Below, piece by piece: positions 8,818 to 16,433 of a DNA stretch of 64,000 nt; position 1 is the stretch's first letter; every line of letters begins with the position of its first letter. The DNA is from Corynebacterium glaucum (GTDB taxonomy: Bacteria > Actinomycetota > Actinomycetes > Mycobacteriales > Mycobacteriaceae): assembly GCF_002287505.1 (NCBI RefSeq), contig NZ_CP019688.1:1600674-1664673 (forward strand), written 5' to 3'. The position numbers and the translations under genes were made by a program. The notes under the pieces were generated by a model that did no database searches, was not told the origin of the DNA, and saw nothing but the letters and a program-made list of their open reading frames with translations.

Positions 8818-9375
8818 ATGGGCATTCGCTTAACGACGATCCTCTGCACCGCCGCCATCCTCTTCTTCACCCCCGCAACCGCACTCGCTTGGGTTGACCC
8901 GACCACCGGGTTATCCCATCCGACGCATGTCACTCGCCGCGCCGAGATCCCGGAGAAGAACTGGCATCCGGGCCACCGCGGCGTCGACTTAGCTGCTCGT
9001 CCCGGCGCGCCCGTGATGGCCGCAGGCGGCGGCACCGTGGTGTTTGTCGGTGTCGTGGCCGGCACCCCGGTGGTTTCGATCGATCACCCGCCCTCGGAAA
9101 GCTACCCCGAGGGACTTCGCACCACCTATCAACCCGTCAACAGTTCACTGTCGGTCGGTGACTCCGTTGACGAGGGCCAAGTGATCGGCACCCTCGCGCG
9201 CCCCGTCCCTGCCCACTCAGGTGAACACGGCGGCCTGCACTGGGGAGTCCGCACCGGTCCCGACGCCTACATCGACCCGTTGACGCTGCTCGACGCCCCG
9301 CGTATCCGCCTCAAACCAGCCACGCAGGGCGACCGACCTACGCGCGCGGATGCGCTTGGTCGTATACCTTCTTGA
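8818..9375 (+). CDS. Secreted M23-fold (LytM-like) protein
   Basis: An exported protein of the M23/LytM peptidase fold, syntenic with mycobacterial Rv2891 beside rpsB. ATG 8818 gives a short signal peptide (MGIRLTTILCTAAILFFTPATALA). The domain follows: GHRGVDLAARPGAPVMAAGGGTVVFVG carries the first zinc ligands (His and Asp of HRGVD). The last motif reads GGLHWGVR, so only the second His of the usual HxH is present and the first, the general base, is Gly. It may therefore bind peptidoglycan or regulate rather than cleave. Its 3' end overlaps the convergent xerC by 38 bp. Confidence 0.85.
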   Translation: MGIRLTTILCTAAILFFTPATALAWVDPTTGLSHPTHVTRRAEIPEKNWHPGHRGVDLAARPGAPVMAAGGGTVVFVGVVAGTPVVSIDHPPSESYPEGLRTTYQPVNSSLSVGDSVDEGQVIGTLARPVPAHSGEHGGLHWGVRTGPDAYIDPLTLLDAPRIRLKPATQGDRPTRADALGRIPS

Positions 9376-10240
9376 GGCGCTGCGCCGACACGTGCGTGTA
9401 GATCTGCGTGGTCTGCAGACTCGAATGCCCGAGCAGTTCCTGCACCACGCGAAGATCAGCCCCGCCCTCGAGCAGGTGCGTGGCCGCGGAGTGGCGCATG
9501 GAGTGTGGCGTCACGTCGGCCGCACCCGCGCGCTGCGCAGCACGCTCCACTACCCTGCGCACCTGACGAGGGTCGATCCGCTTGCCCCGACTGCCTACAA
9601 AGAGCGCGACTTCACCCTCTTCGGCGAGCTCCGGGCGCCCGCCATCGAGCCACGCTTTGACCGCGCGCTCCGCAGGTGCACCGAACGGCACCACGCGTTG
9701 CTTGTTGCCCTTGCCGGTGACCTTCGCGAGGTTGCGTCCGAAGTCTAAGTCGCCAACTTCAAGACCGGTGAGTTCGCCCACGCGCATGCCCGTGGCGTAC
9801 AGCAGCTCGAGCATGGCGCGGTCGCGCAGCGACTCCGGCCCTGACGCACGCTCTTCTTCCGTAGCCTCCCCGGACACCATCGTTTCTGCCGTCTCGGGGC
9901 GAACCACAGTTGGCAGCGGTCGGTTGATCTTCGGCGTCACCAGGCGCGCGGCAACATCAGCCTCGATGTAGCCCTGGTGATACGCCCACGTAGAGAACGC
10001 CCGCACCGACGCAGTGCGACGCGCCAGCGTCGAACGAGCTTTGCCTTGCGCAACAGCATCCGCAAGCCACAAGCGCAGGTTCTCCAGCGTGAAGTCAGCA
10101 AAGTGATCGATGACTCCCGTAAGCAGCGCGAGGTCGGATTGATAGGCGCGCACAGTGTTTTCGGAACGACCGAGCACCAGGCGGGCATGTTCGGCAAAGT
10201 CCTCCACCGCCGCCTGGATTTGGCCGCTTTCTTCACTCAC
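9338..10240 (-). CDS. xerC: Tyrosine site-specific recombinase XerC
   Basis: Resolves chromosome dimers at dif together with XerD. The protein is 300 residues, with a SAM-like core-binding N-terminal domain (about 1-100) and a catalytic domain. Catalytic residues are visible: Arg in ATGMRVGELTGL, Lys in KVTGKGNKQR, HSMRH, His in ELLGHSS, and the Tyr nucleophile in QIYTHVS. The chromosomal setting (dprA-xerC next to rpsB) is that of the housekeeping XerC and not of a phage integrase. It is the last gene of yraN-comM-dprA-xerC. Confidence 0.95.
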   Translation of the reverse strand: MSEESGQIQAAVEDFAEHARLVLGRSENTVRAYQSDLALLTGVIDHFADFTLENLRLWLADAVAQGKARSTLARRTASVRAFSTWAYHQGYIEADVAARLVTPKINRPLPTVVRPETAETMVSGEATEEERASGPESLRDRAMLELLYATGMRVGELTGLEVGDLDFGRNLAKVTGKGNKQRVVPFGAPAERAVKAWLDGGRPELAEEGEVALFVGSRGKRIDPRQVRRVVERAAQRAGAADVTPHSMRHSAATHLLEGGADLRVVQELLGHSSLQTTQIYTHVSAQRLKKVYDQAHPRA

Positions 10241-10251
10241 GTCACAGGAGT

Positions 10252-11421
10252 TTACTCCAGCGTCTCGTCGCCAAGCGGCACCCTGCGCCAGAGCCGCTTG
10301 TCTCGGGCAACCAGCTTGCGCTGCTCCAGTTCAAGCAACAGGTGAACGGTAATCCCCACGGCCATCCCTGCTGCAGCAGCAACGGTTTCTGCGTCGGACG
10401 CTCCGCGGCCAATGGGCGGCAGCGAATCGTAGACGCGTAACTCGTTGTAAGACAGCTGCTGGAGCGGGCTAGGTTCGTGTTTGAATTCCAAGGCCATCTG
10501 CGCGTCGACCTCGCCGACGGGGCTTAAGAGCTCGTGGATCTGATCAGCATTGAGCACCATCTGCGCTTCTTTGTTGTAGATCAGCAGGTTCGTGCCCAAC
10601 GAGCCCTGGCTCATGATGGAGCCTGGCACTGACATGCACACACGGTTGAACGTCCTAGCCCACTTCATCGTGTTCAACGCCCCCGAGCGGTACGCCGCCT
10701 CGATGACCACGCTGCCTCGTGACAGCGCGGCAATGAGGCGGTTACGGGTGAGAAAACGATGTCGGTCAGGAGTCGTTCCGGGAGGGTATTCCGAAATGAT
10801 TGCCCCGCCCTGTGTTGCGACTCGGTTGAAGAGGCGCTCGTTCTGCCTCGGGTACGTCACTCCCGGCCCGCACGCAGTAACCACTACGGAAGGCGTTCCC
10901 GCAGCCAATGCCGTGTCATGGGCCACGGTGTCAATGCCCAGCGCCCCACCGGAAACAATCGTGTAGCGATGCTTAGCCAGCCCGCCAACGAGATCCGCGG
11001 TGGCCTGGTACCCGTACACAGACGCGTTGCGGGTACCGACAATCCCTACCGCCGCATCAAATAAGCTCGGCAGGTTTTGGTTGCCGCGCACCCACAACAC
11101 GTGGGGCTCGCAACCACGTTCAAGCTCACCTGAATTGGCCGCGCTGAAACTGCGCTGAATTGCCTCGCTCGGCCAATTCGAGTGCTCAGGCGTGACCAGG
11201 TGGTAGCCCAGCTCCGCCGCCTCGCGCAGATCGTCCTCCGCTCGTTCAATTTCGAAGCGCCTCTCGGTGGGACCTAACAAGCCACCGATCCACCTCTCCC
11301 TTTGGCGCACGCCACGGGCGATCTCGTCCGCATCGTGCCCGGCGCGCAGCAACGCTTGCAGATGCGGTGAAGGCCCCTCCACGACCCGGCTCAAGTACGC
11401 CCACGACGCAAGCGAACTCAT
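10252..11421 (-). CDS. dprA: DNA processing protein DprA (Smf)
   Basis: A ssDNA-binding protein that loads RecA in transformation and recombination. The extended Rossmann fold is clear: AVGIVGTRNASVYGYQAT, TIVSGGALGIDTVAHDTAL, VVTACGPGVTYPRQNERL, GGAIISEYPPGTTPDRHRFLTRNRLIAALS, and SRGSVVIEAAYRSGALNT. The 389 residues include an N-terminal SAM-like part and a C-terminal winged-helix-like tail (DSLPPIGRGASDAETVAAAAGM). Its start overlaps the comM stop by 4 bp, indicating translational coupling. Confidence 0.95.
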   Translation of the reverse strand: MSSLASWAYLSRVVEGPSPHLQALLRAGHDADEIARGVRQRERWIGGLLGPTERRFEIERAEDDLREAAELGYHLVTPEHSNWPSEAIQRSFSAANSGELERGCEPHVLWVRGNQNLPSLFDAAVGIVGTRNASVYGYQATADLVGGLAKHRYTIVSGGALGIDTVAHDTALAAGTPSVVVTACGPGVTYPRQNERLFNRVATQGGAIISEYPPGTTPDRHRFLTRNRLIAALSRGSVVIEAAYRSGALNTMKWARTFNRVCMSVPGSIMSQGSLGTNLLIYNKEAQMVLNADQIHELLSPVGEVDAQMALEFKHEPSPLQQLSYNELRVYDSLPPIGRGASDAETVAAAAGMAVGITVHLLLELEQRKLVARDKRLWRRVPLGDETLE

Positions 11422-12971
11422 GCGCTCACCACCTGCATTAACCCGCCGCGCAGCGCAATTGCCTTATCCACGTGGTCGATATGCGGGAGGTCCTCGCCAG
11501 CTAGATCAGCAATGGTCCAGGCCAGCTTTAACGTCCGGTCGACGCCACGTTGTGTCAGTTCGCGGCGATGCAGCATGCGTTGCAGCGTCACCATGGACTC
11601 CTCATCGGCGGTGAAATCTCGTCGGATGACGGTGGACGGCACGCGTGCATTCACTGAAACCTCAAGGCCCGCCTGCTGCCAGCGCCACGCCGCCCGTTCA
11701 CGGGCTTGCGCTACCCGCTGCGCGATCTCGGCGGAACTTTCCGCGCCCTCCGGGCTGACGATCGCCGACTGGGATGAGGTGAGCAAGAAAATGTCCAGCC
11801 GATCACGCAGCGGTCCCGAAATGTTCGCCAAGTGATTCGACCGGGCAGTTGGGTGGCACCGGCACTCCGCTGCCTCCTTACCGCACGGACACGGATTCGC
11901 GGCGAGGATGAGCTGGAAATCCGCTGGGAACATGTGCTCGCGGTGGTGACGGCGGATCACCACACGGCCGGTTTCAATCGGGATGCGCAGCGCGTCCAAC
12001 ACTCCCGCATTGATCTCAGAGGCCTCGTCGAGAAACAGCACGCCGTTATGCGCTTGGCTCACCGCGCCCGGCTGCGGGGTGCCAGAACCGCCGCCAATGA
12101 GCTCAACCTTCGTCAGCGACGGGTGCGGCGCGATAAACGGCCGTCGCACCACGATCTCACCGCGAGAGATTCCCGACGCGGAATGCAACGCGGTCGTGGT
12201 GATCTGTTCGTCTATCCCCAGCGGCGGAAGGATCGTCGGCAAGCGTTCAGCGAGCATCGATTTCCCTGACCCGGGTGGTCCCACCATGAGCATGTGGTGC
12301 CCGCCCGCAGCCGCGACCTCCATCGCTTCTCGCTCGAACAGTTGCCCCGCAACGTCAGCGAAGTCTGGTCCACCGTCAACCGAGCCTGACGCCTGCGCAG
12401 CGGACGCGGTTTCGAGTTCAACCTCTCCGAGCAACCACCGCCACACCTGCGGAAGCGAGTCCCCCACCAAGATGTGGCCGTGATTGAGCAACGCCGCCTC
12501 CTGCGCATTCGCCCGCGGCACGACAACCGTGTCGATCGCGCGTCCACCCGCAGTGTCCCCGGTTCCATCCTCGCCCAGTTGCTGCAACTTCAGCAGCATT
12601 GGCAGGACGCCTTCGACGCGTCGCAAAGAGCCATCTAGCGCGAGCTCGCCCATGATCATGGTGCGCTGAAGCCGCGCTTGCGCCCGCGGATCCAAACTCC
12701 CGAGCACACTCAAGGCGATTGGAAGGTCGAAATGCGACCCACCTTTACGCAGGTGCGCAGGCGACAGAGACACCATGATCTTGGTGCGCGGCCACGGCAG
12801 CGCGGCGTTGGCTACAGCGGTACGGATGCGTTCCCGCGACTCCTTCACCGCGGTGTCCCCTAAGCCAACCATGTACATCCCGGGAAGTCCCGGCCCCACA
12901 TTGGCCTCGACGGTGACGATGTGCGCCGTCACCCCTTCAACGGTGGCGCTCCAGGTGCTAGCAAGCGCCAT
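11418..12971 (-). CDS. comM: ComM/YifB-like AAA+ ATPase (Mg-chelatase subunit ChlI-like)
   Basis: AAA+ helicase of the YifB/ComM family that promotes branch migration during integration of transformed DNA. The N-terminal Lon-like domain (GLPGMYMVGLGDTAVKESRERIRTA, LSPAHLRKGGSHFDLPIAL) precedes the ATPase core with Walker A GPPGSGKSMLAERLP and Walker B GVLFLDEASEI. A C-terminal zinc-type cysteine cluster follows (NPCPCGKEAAECRC). The ATG at 12969-12971 (MALASTWSATVEG) gives 517 residues, the family length; the upstream extension overlaps yraN and is not conserved in character. It overlaps yraN by 14 bp and dprA by 4 bp. Confidence 0.95.
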   Translation of the reverse strand: MALASTWSATVEGVTAHIVTVEANVGPGLPGMYMVGLGDTAVKESRERIRTAVANAALPWPRTKIMVSLSPAHLRKGGSHFDLPIALSVLGSLDPRAQARLQRTMIMGELALDGSLRRVEGVLPMLLKLQQLGEDGTGDTAGGRAIDTVVVPRANAQEAALLNHGHILVGDSLPQVWRWLLGEVELETASAAQASGSVDGGPDFADVAGQLFEREAMEVAAAGGHHMLMVGPPGSGKSMLAERLPTILPPLGIDEQITTTALHSASGISRGEIVVRRPFIAPHPSLTKVELIGGGSGTPQPGAVSQAHNGVLFLDEASEINAGVLDALRIPIETGRVVIRRHHREHMFPADFQLILAANPCPCGKEAAECRCHPTARSNHLANISGPLRDRLDIFLLTSSQSAIVSPEGAESSAEIAQRVAQARERAAWRWQQAGLEVSVNARVPSTVIRRDFTADEESMVTLQRMLHRRELTQRGVDRTLKLAWTIADLAGEDLPHIDHVDKAIALRGGLMQVVSA

Positions 12972-13401
12972 CGTCGACCCCCTCATAGCGCCGCGCGGTG
13001 AACGCTGCCCCATCGAAGCGCACATCCACCACGTCAAACCGCACCGGCCTTTGACCTGTCTCAGGGTGGCGTGACAGCCATTCTGCGGCGCACCGTCGCA
13101 TGGTCGCGAGCTTCTTCGCGGTCACAGCTTCCGCTCCACCGTACTCGCCGCTTCTGCGGGTCTTCACCTCAATAAACACCACGGTGCCGTCGGCATCCAG
13201 CATGATCGCGTCGAGTTCGCCAGCGCGGCACTGCACGCGCGCGCCGAGCAGCCGGCACCCCATTTCCTCGTACCAGCGCACCGCAGCGGCTTCGCCTGCC
13301 TTGCCCAGCGCATATTGATCGGCGATCGGGCTATCTGGATGGCCTGGCGGCTGGCCGGTGTTGCCGCGGGTGGTGGTGGATGGCATCTGCTGTGTGGTCA
13401 C
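12958..13401 (-). CDS. yraN: UPF0102 (YraN) endonuclease-like protein
   Basis: Holliday-junction-resolvase-like fold of unproven function, regularly first in the comM-dprA operon. Family motifs are LGKAGEAAAVRWYEEMG, the nuclease-like Glu/Asp signature CRAGELDAIMLDADGTVVFIEVKTRRS, and the Ala/Arg-rich helix before RPVRFDVVDVRF. The GTG at 13399-13401 has GGGGGAG 5 nt upstream and gives 147 residues; the longer frame from 13446 is possible but less well supported. Confidence 0.9.
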   Translation of the reverse strand: MTTQQMPSTTTRGNTGQPPGHPDSPIADQYALGKAGEAAAVRWYEEMGCRLLGARVQCRAGELDAIMLDADGTVVFIEVKTRRSGEYGGAEAVTAKKLATMRRCAAEWLSRHPETGQRPVRFDVVDVRFDGAAFTARRYEGVDDGAC

Positions 13402-13519
13402 AGCGACTCCCCCTTCGTCGAATCTTCGTGAGTACGTTTCACTCACTTAGACCGACGTTTGACCCCCTCGGTTCCGCAACAACCGAAATTCGCTTAGGAG
13501 GCTATCCGCCCTAAAGCTC

Positions 13520-13975
13520 TTAGCCGATAATTGGCGGCGCGAGGGCTTCCTCGTTTCCTGCCTCGGCAACCGCGCGAAGTGCGCGCTCGAGAACCTGCAG
13601 ATCCTCAACCGTCTCTACTGACACGACCTTTCCCCATTTGAGCGTCATGAACTGAAAGACGGTGTTTTCGTACCTCTCGCCATCCGGCAGAGGCCCGCTG
13701 ACCTGTGCCCGCACAGCGATGCGGGTGTTCCAGGGTCCGCCGCTGACCAGGACGTCACGAACGTCGAACTTCGCACCGGGAAGGAGACGGAACACGCGCT
13801 CCCACCAGCGATGCATCGCCTCCTTGGAGGTTCGTCGACCGCCGAGGGCGTGTTCACCATGGAAGATGTACTCGAACGGTGTTCCGAGCCCATCCACCAT
13901 TGGCTGATAATTGCCAGCATTGATCTGGTCGAAGATGCTTCGCACCTTGTTCCGCACGATCATCGCGTAGACCAT
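13520..13975 (-). CDS. SnoaL/NTF2-like fold protein
   Basis: A protein of 151 residues resembling polyketide-cyclase SnoaL-like NTF2-fold proteins: an N-terminal helix (VRSIFDQINAGNYQPMVDGLG), FEYIFHGEHALGG, RWWERVFRLLPGAKFDVRDVLVSGGPWNTRIAVRAQVSG and a terminal strand-helix. Such proteins are small-molecule isomerases, cyclases or ligand binders; no specific role can be assigned. It stands alone between yraN and the DUF2469-rnhB operon. The Shine-Dalgarno (AAGGGGG) is about 10 nt from ATG 13975. Confidence 0.75.
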   Translation of the reverse strand: MVYAMIVRNKVRSIFDQINAGNYQPMVDGLGTPFEYIFHGEHALGGRRTSKEAMHRWWERVFRLLPGAKFDVRDVLVSGGPWNTRIAVRAQVSGPLPDGERYENTVFQFMTLKWGKVVSVETVEDLQVLERALRAVAEAGNEEALAPPIIG

Positions 13976-14060
13976 GTTTCTCGTGCCCCCTTCGAATAGC
14001 CACTGTAGGTTGTCGGCGGTGGTGAGGCCCTATCCTAGCGACGCCATGAAGTAAGAGGAG

Positions 14061-14372
14061 CTACGCGCGATCCGGGAACGTCAGATCGGGCTTGTCCAGC
14101 TCCTCGATGTTGACGTCCTTGTAGGTGATCACGCGCACGTAGCGCACAAAGCGCACTGCGCGGTACATGTCCCACACCCAGCAATCCGACATGCGCACTT
14201 CGTAGTACACATCCTTGCCCTCGGTATGCGGGATGAGCTCGACAGCATTCGCCAGGTAGAAGCGCCGGTCAGTCTCCACCACGTACGAGAACTGGCTGGC
14301 CACGTCGCGGTATTCGCGGTAAAGAGACAGCTCTACTTCGGCTTCGTAGTTATCCAGCTCTTCAGCGCTCAT
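14061..14372 (-). CDS. DUF2469 family protein
   Basis: A small cytosolic protein of 103 residues, rich in Tyr and Glu (EELDNYEAEVELSLYREYRDV at the start, DCWVWDMYRAVRFVRYVRVITYKDVNIEEL near the end). It matches the DUF2469 family (mycobacterial Rv2901c), always next to rnhB and lepB in actinobacteria. Its ATG overlaps the rnhB stop (ATGA, 14369-14372), so it is translationally coupled to rnhB. The function is unknown. Confidence 0.9.
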   Translation of the reverse strand: MSAEELDNYEAEVELSLYREYRDVASQFSYVVETDRRFYLANAVELIPHTEGKDVYYEVRMSDCWVWDMYRAVRFVRYVRVITYKDVNIEELDKPDLTFPDRA

Positions 14373-15016
14373 CTGGCAATCGACCCTTCGTAAACCTCGT
14401 TGGCTTCACGGATGTTTGCATAACTATAACGGTGCTGCACGCTCGCGCCGTGGCGGCGCACCGCGTCCAGATGCGCACGCGTGGAGTAGCCTTTGTGCGC
14501 CTCTAAACCGTACTGCGGAAACTCCTCAGCCATCGCGGTTATCAGGCGGTCGCGGCTCACCTTCGCCAGCACACTCGCCGCAGCAATGCAGCGCGCGGTG
14601 TAATCGCCGCCCACAATCGGCAGTTGGGGCATCGGCAGGCCAGGAATCCGAAACGCATCCATGAGCACATAGCTTGGCGACGGCTCGAGCAACGCCACCG
14701 CCCGCCTCGCACCGTCCAGATTGGCAGCCTGGATCCCACGCCGGTCAATCTCCGCCGCCGAGATATGCACGATGGCGAAAGAGGTGGACGCTGTCACGAT
14801 AGCGTCGTAAAGCAACTCCCTTTTGCCGGCCGTGAGCTGCTTAGAATCGGTGAGCCCCTCGAGCGCTTTCACCGGGCGAGGCGGCAAGATGCACGCGGCG
14901 ACGGTCATGGGGCCGAAGCACGCGCCGCGGCCGGCTTCATCGACGCCGGCCACCGGGCCGAAGCCTGCCTTGTCCAGCGCGACTTCGTACGTGCGCAGCT
15001 GTTTGAGGCGGCGCAC
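14369..15016 (-). CDS. rnhB: Ribonuclease HII
   Basis: Removes ribonucleotides from RNA:DNA hybrids and single misincorporated rNMPs. Motifs are AGVDEAGRGACFGPMTVAACIL (DEAGRG, metal-binding Asp/Glu), LTDSKQLTAGKREL, and GGDYTARCIAAASVLAKVSRDRLI. The GTG at 15014-15016 lies 4 nt after the lepB stop and gives 215 residues, the family length. It forms an operon with rplS, lepB and DUF2469. Confidence 0.95.
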   Translation of the reverse strand: MRRLKQLRTYEVALDKAGFGPVAGVDEAGRGACFGPMTVAACILPPRPVKALEGLTDSKQLTAGKRELLYDAIVTASTSFAIVHISAAEIDRRGIQAANLDGARRAVALLEPSPSYVLMDAFRIPGLPMPQLPIVGGDYTARCIAAASVLAKVSRDRLITAMAEEFPQYGLEAHKGYSTRAHLDAVRRHGASVQHRYSYANIREANEVYEGSIAR

Positions 15017-15020
15017 GGTG

Positions 15021-15815
15021 TTACTGCTGGATCTCCGGGTTGGCGACGCCGCCGATGCGGTCGAACGGGAAGACAATCGCCTGGACCTTGCCGCGCAGGT
15101 TCTCCTCCGGGATCGTGCCCTGGTACTCATCGCCTAGGTGGTAGCGCGAATCCATGGAGTTGGTGCGGTTGTCGCCCATCATGAAGTAGTGGCCCTCCGG
15201 CACCTCGACGGGGCCGAAGTACTTGCCGCCGCAGGCCTCTGAACCGGTGGAATCGTCCACCTCGTAGGTCGGAGGCGTGAGGATGTAGGACTGGTCGATC
15301 GGCTGGCCGTCCACCATCACCGCTGGGTCGCCTTCCTGGCAGGAGACGGTCTGGCCGCCCTCGGCGACGATGCGTTTGACCAGCGTGTTCTCATCCTTGG
15401 GCACCAGGCCGACCCAAGATCCGACCTCCTGGATCCCACGCACAAAGGTGTTGCTGGAGCGGTTGGTGGAAAAGCCGGTGTTCCACGAATCGGTGCCCGC
15501 GAACACCACCACGTCACCCGGCTCCGGGTCGGTGAAGTAGTAGCTCACCTTTTCCACGAAGATGCGGTCGCCGGTGCCGTTCGCGCCGTGCAGCGTCGGC
15601 TCCATCGAGGACGACGGAATGACGTAGAGCCTGCCAATGAACGTCTGCATGACAAAGAGCAGCAGTAACGTCAGCAGCACCACCGCCGGGATTTCGATGT
15701 ACCACGGCGTTTCCTGGCGCTCCTCGGCTTGGCGCTCTTCGGCTTCGGGAGCCTCCTGCAGCACCTCTTGCGCCGGGGTGCCGGCAGGTTCGTTCGGGTT
15801 GGTCACGCGCAACAC
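15021..15815 (-). CDS. lepB: Type I signal peptidase
   Basis: Membrane serine protease that cleaves Sec and Tat signal peptides. It has a cytosolic acidic N-terminus (about 35 residues), one transmembrane helix (about 39-59), then catalytic Ser70 in IPSSSMEPTLHG, catalytic Lys147 in NTLVKRIVAEGGQ, and the GDNRTNSMDSRYH box. At 264 residues it is typical for actinobacteria. The start is GTG 15815 or GTG 15806; neither has a strong Shine-Dalgarno. Confidence 0.95.
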   Translation of the reverse strand: MLRVTNPNEPAGTPAQEVLQEAPEAEERQAEERQETPWYIEIPAVVLLTLLLLFVMQTFIGRLYVIPSSSMEPTLHGANGTGDRIFVEKVSYYFTDPEPGDVVVFAGTDSWNTGFSTNRSSNTFVRGIQEVGSWVGLVPKDENTLVKRIVAEGGQTVSCQEGDPAVMVDGQPIDQSYILTPPTYEVDDSTGSEACGGKYFGPVEVPEGHYFMMGDNRTNSMDSRYHLGDEYQGTIPEENLRGKVQAIVFPFDRIGGVANPEIQQ

Positions 15816-15908
15816 TGTAGCACTGCACTCACTTCAAACCGGTATCGGAGGAGAACCACTGCACCATTAGCCAACCTGCGGTTTTGAACGCGAAACCAGG
15901 AATGCGAA

Positions 15909-15942
15909 ACGCCCCGGCTACCGGGTGTGGCAGTCGGGGCGT
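15909..15942 (-). terminator. Terminator hairpin downstream of rplS
   Basis: Eight-nucleotide arms ACGCCCCG (15909-15916) and CGGGGCGT (15935-15942) are perfectly complementary, with TTTCG beyond on the minus strand, 24 nt after the rplS stop. Confidence 0.6.
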
Positions 15943-15965
15943 AGACGTCGATAAGCAGAAAGTGC

Positions 15966-16313
15966 TTAGCGGCGTTCCTTGATGCGGGCAGCCTTGCCGC
16001 GCAGGTCGCGCATGTAGTACAGCTTCGCGCGGCGAACCTTACCCTTGCGGACAACCTCGATCTTCTCGATGTTCGGGGAGTGAACCGGGAAGGTACGCTC
16101 CACGCCGATACCGAAGGAGATCTTGCGAACGGTGAAGGTCTCGCGGATGCCGCCGCCCTGGCGGCGCACGACGAAACCGGTGAAGATCTGGGTACGGGTG
16201 ACGTTGCCCTCGATCACCTTGACGTGCACGTCAAGGGTGTCGCCGGGGCGGAAGTCGGGGATGTCGTCGCGCAGCTGGCCTGCGTCGACAAGATCGATGA
16301 CGCCGTTGGACAT
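15966..16313 (-). CDS. rplS: 50S ribosomal protein L19
   Basis: Large-subunit protein at the 30S-50S interface. The 115-residue sequence has the L19 hallmarks [98 protein letters not shown] precedes the ATG. A good promoter lies just upstream, overlapping the end of tex. Confidence 0.98.
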   Translation of the reverse strand: MSNGVIDLVDAGQLRDDIPDFRPGDTLDVHVKVIEGNVTRTQIFTGFVVRRQGGGIRETFTVRKISFGIGVERTFPVHSPNIEKIEVVRKGKVRRAKLYYMRDLRGKAARIKERR

Positions 16314-16404
16314 AACAGCATTCCTTTACTTTTACGGACAGAGGACCCGAGCGGCCTTTGATGGAAGGCTCGACTGGTTCGTATCGTGTGCAATAACCTT
16401 TGGC

Positions 16405-16433
16405 ATCTTACATTTGGCCCGCTCAGTTCCCAA
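16405..16433 (-). promoter_or_regulatory. rplS promoter overlapping the tex 3' end
   Basis: On the minus strand TTGGGA (16428-16433) and TAAGAT (16405-16410) are separated by exactly 17 bp, a good sigma-A-type promoter. The predicted start gives a leader of about 85 nt before rplS. The -35 box falls inside the last codons of tex (stop at 16423-16425). Confidence 0.55.

Noticed and set aside
13494..13514. TTAGG...CCTAA stem after the NTF2-like gene as a terminator
   Set aside because: Only a 5-bp stem with a long loop and no T-tract; too weak to call.
14624..15184. Open frame antisense to rnhB and lepB
   Set aside because: Explained by the minus-strand genes; no ribosome binding site or domain.
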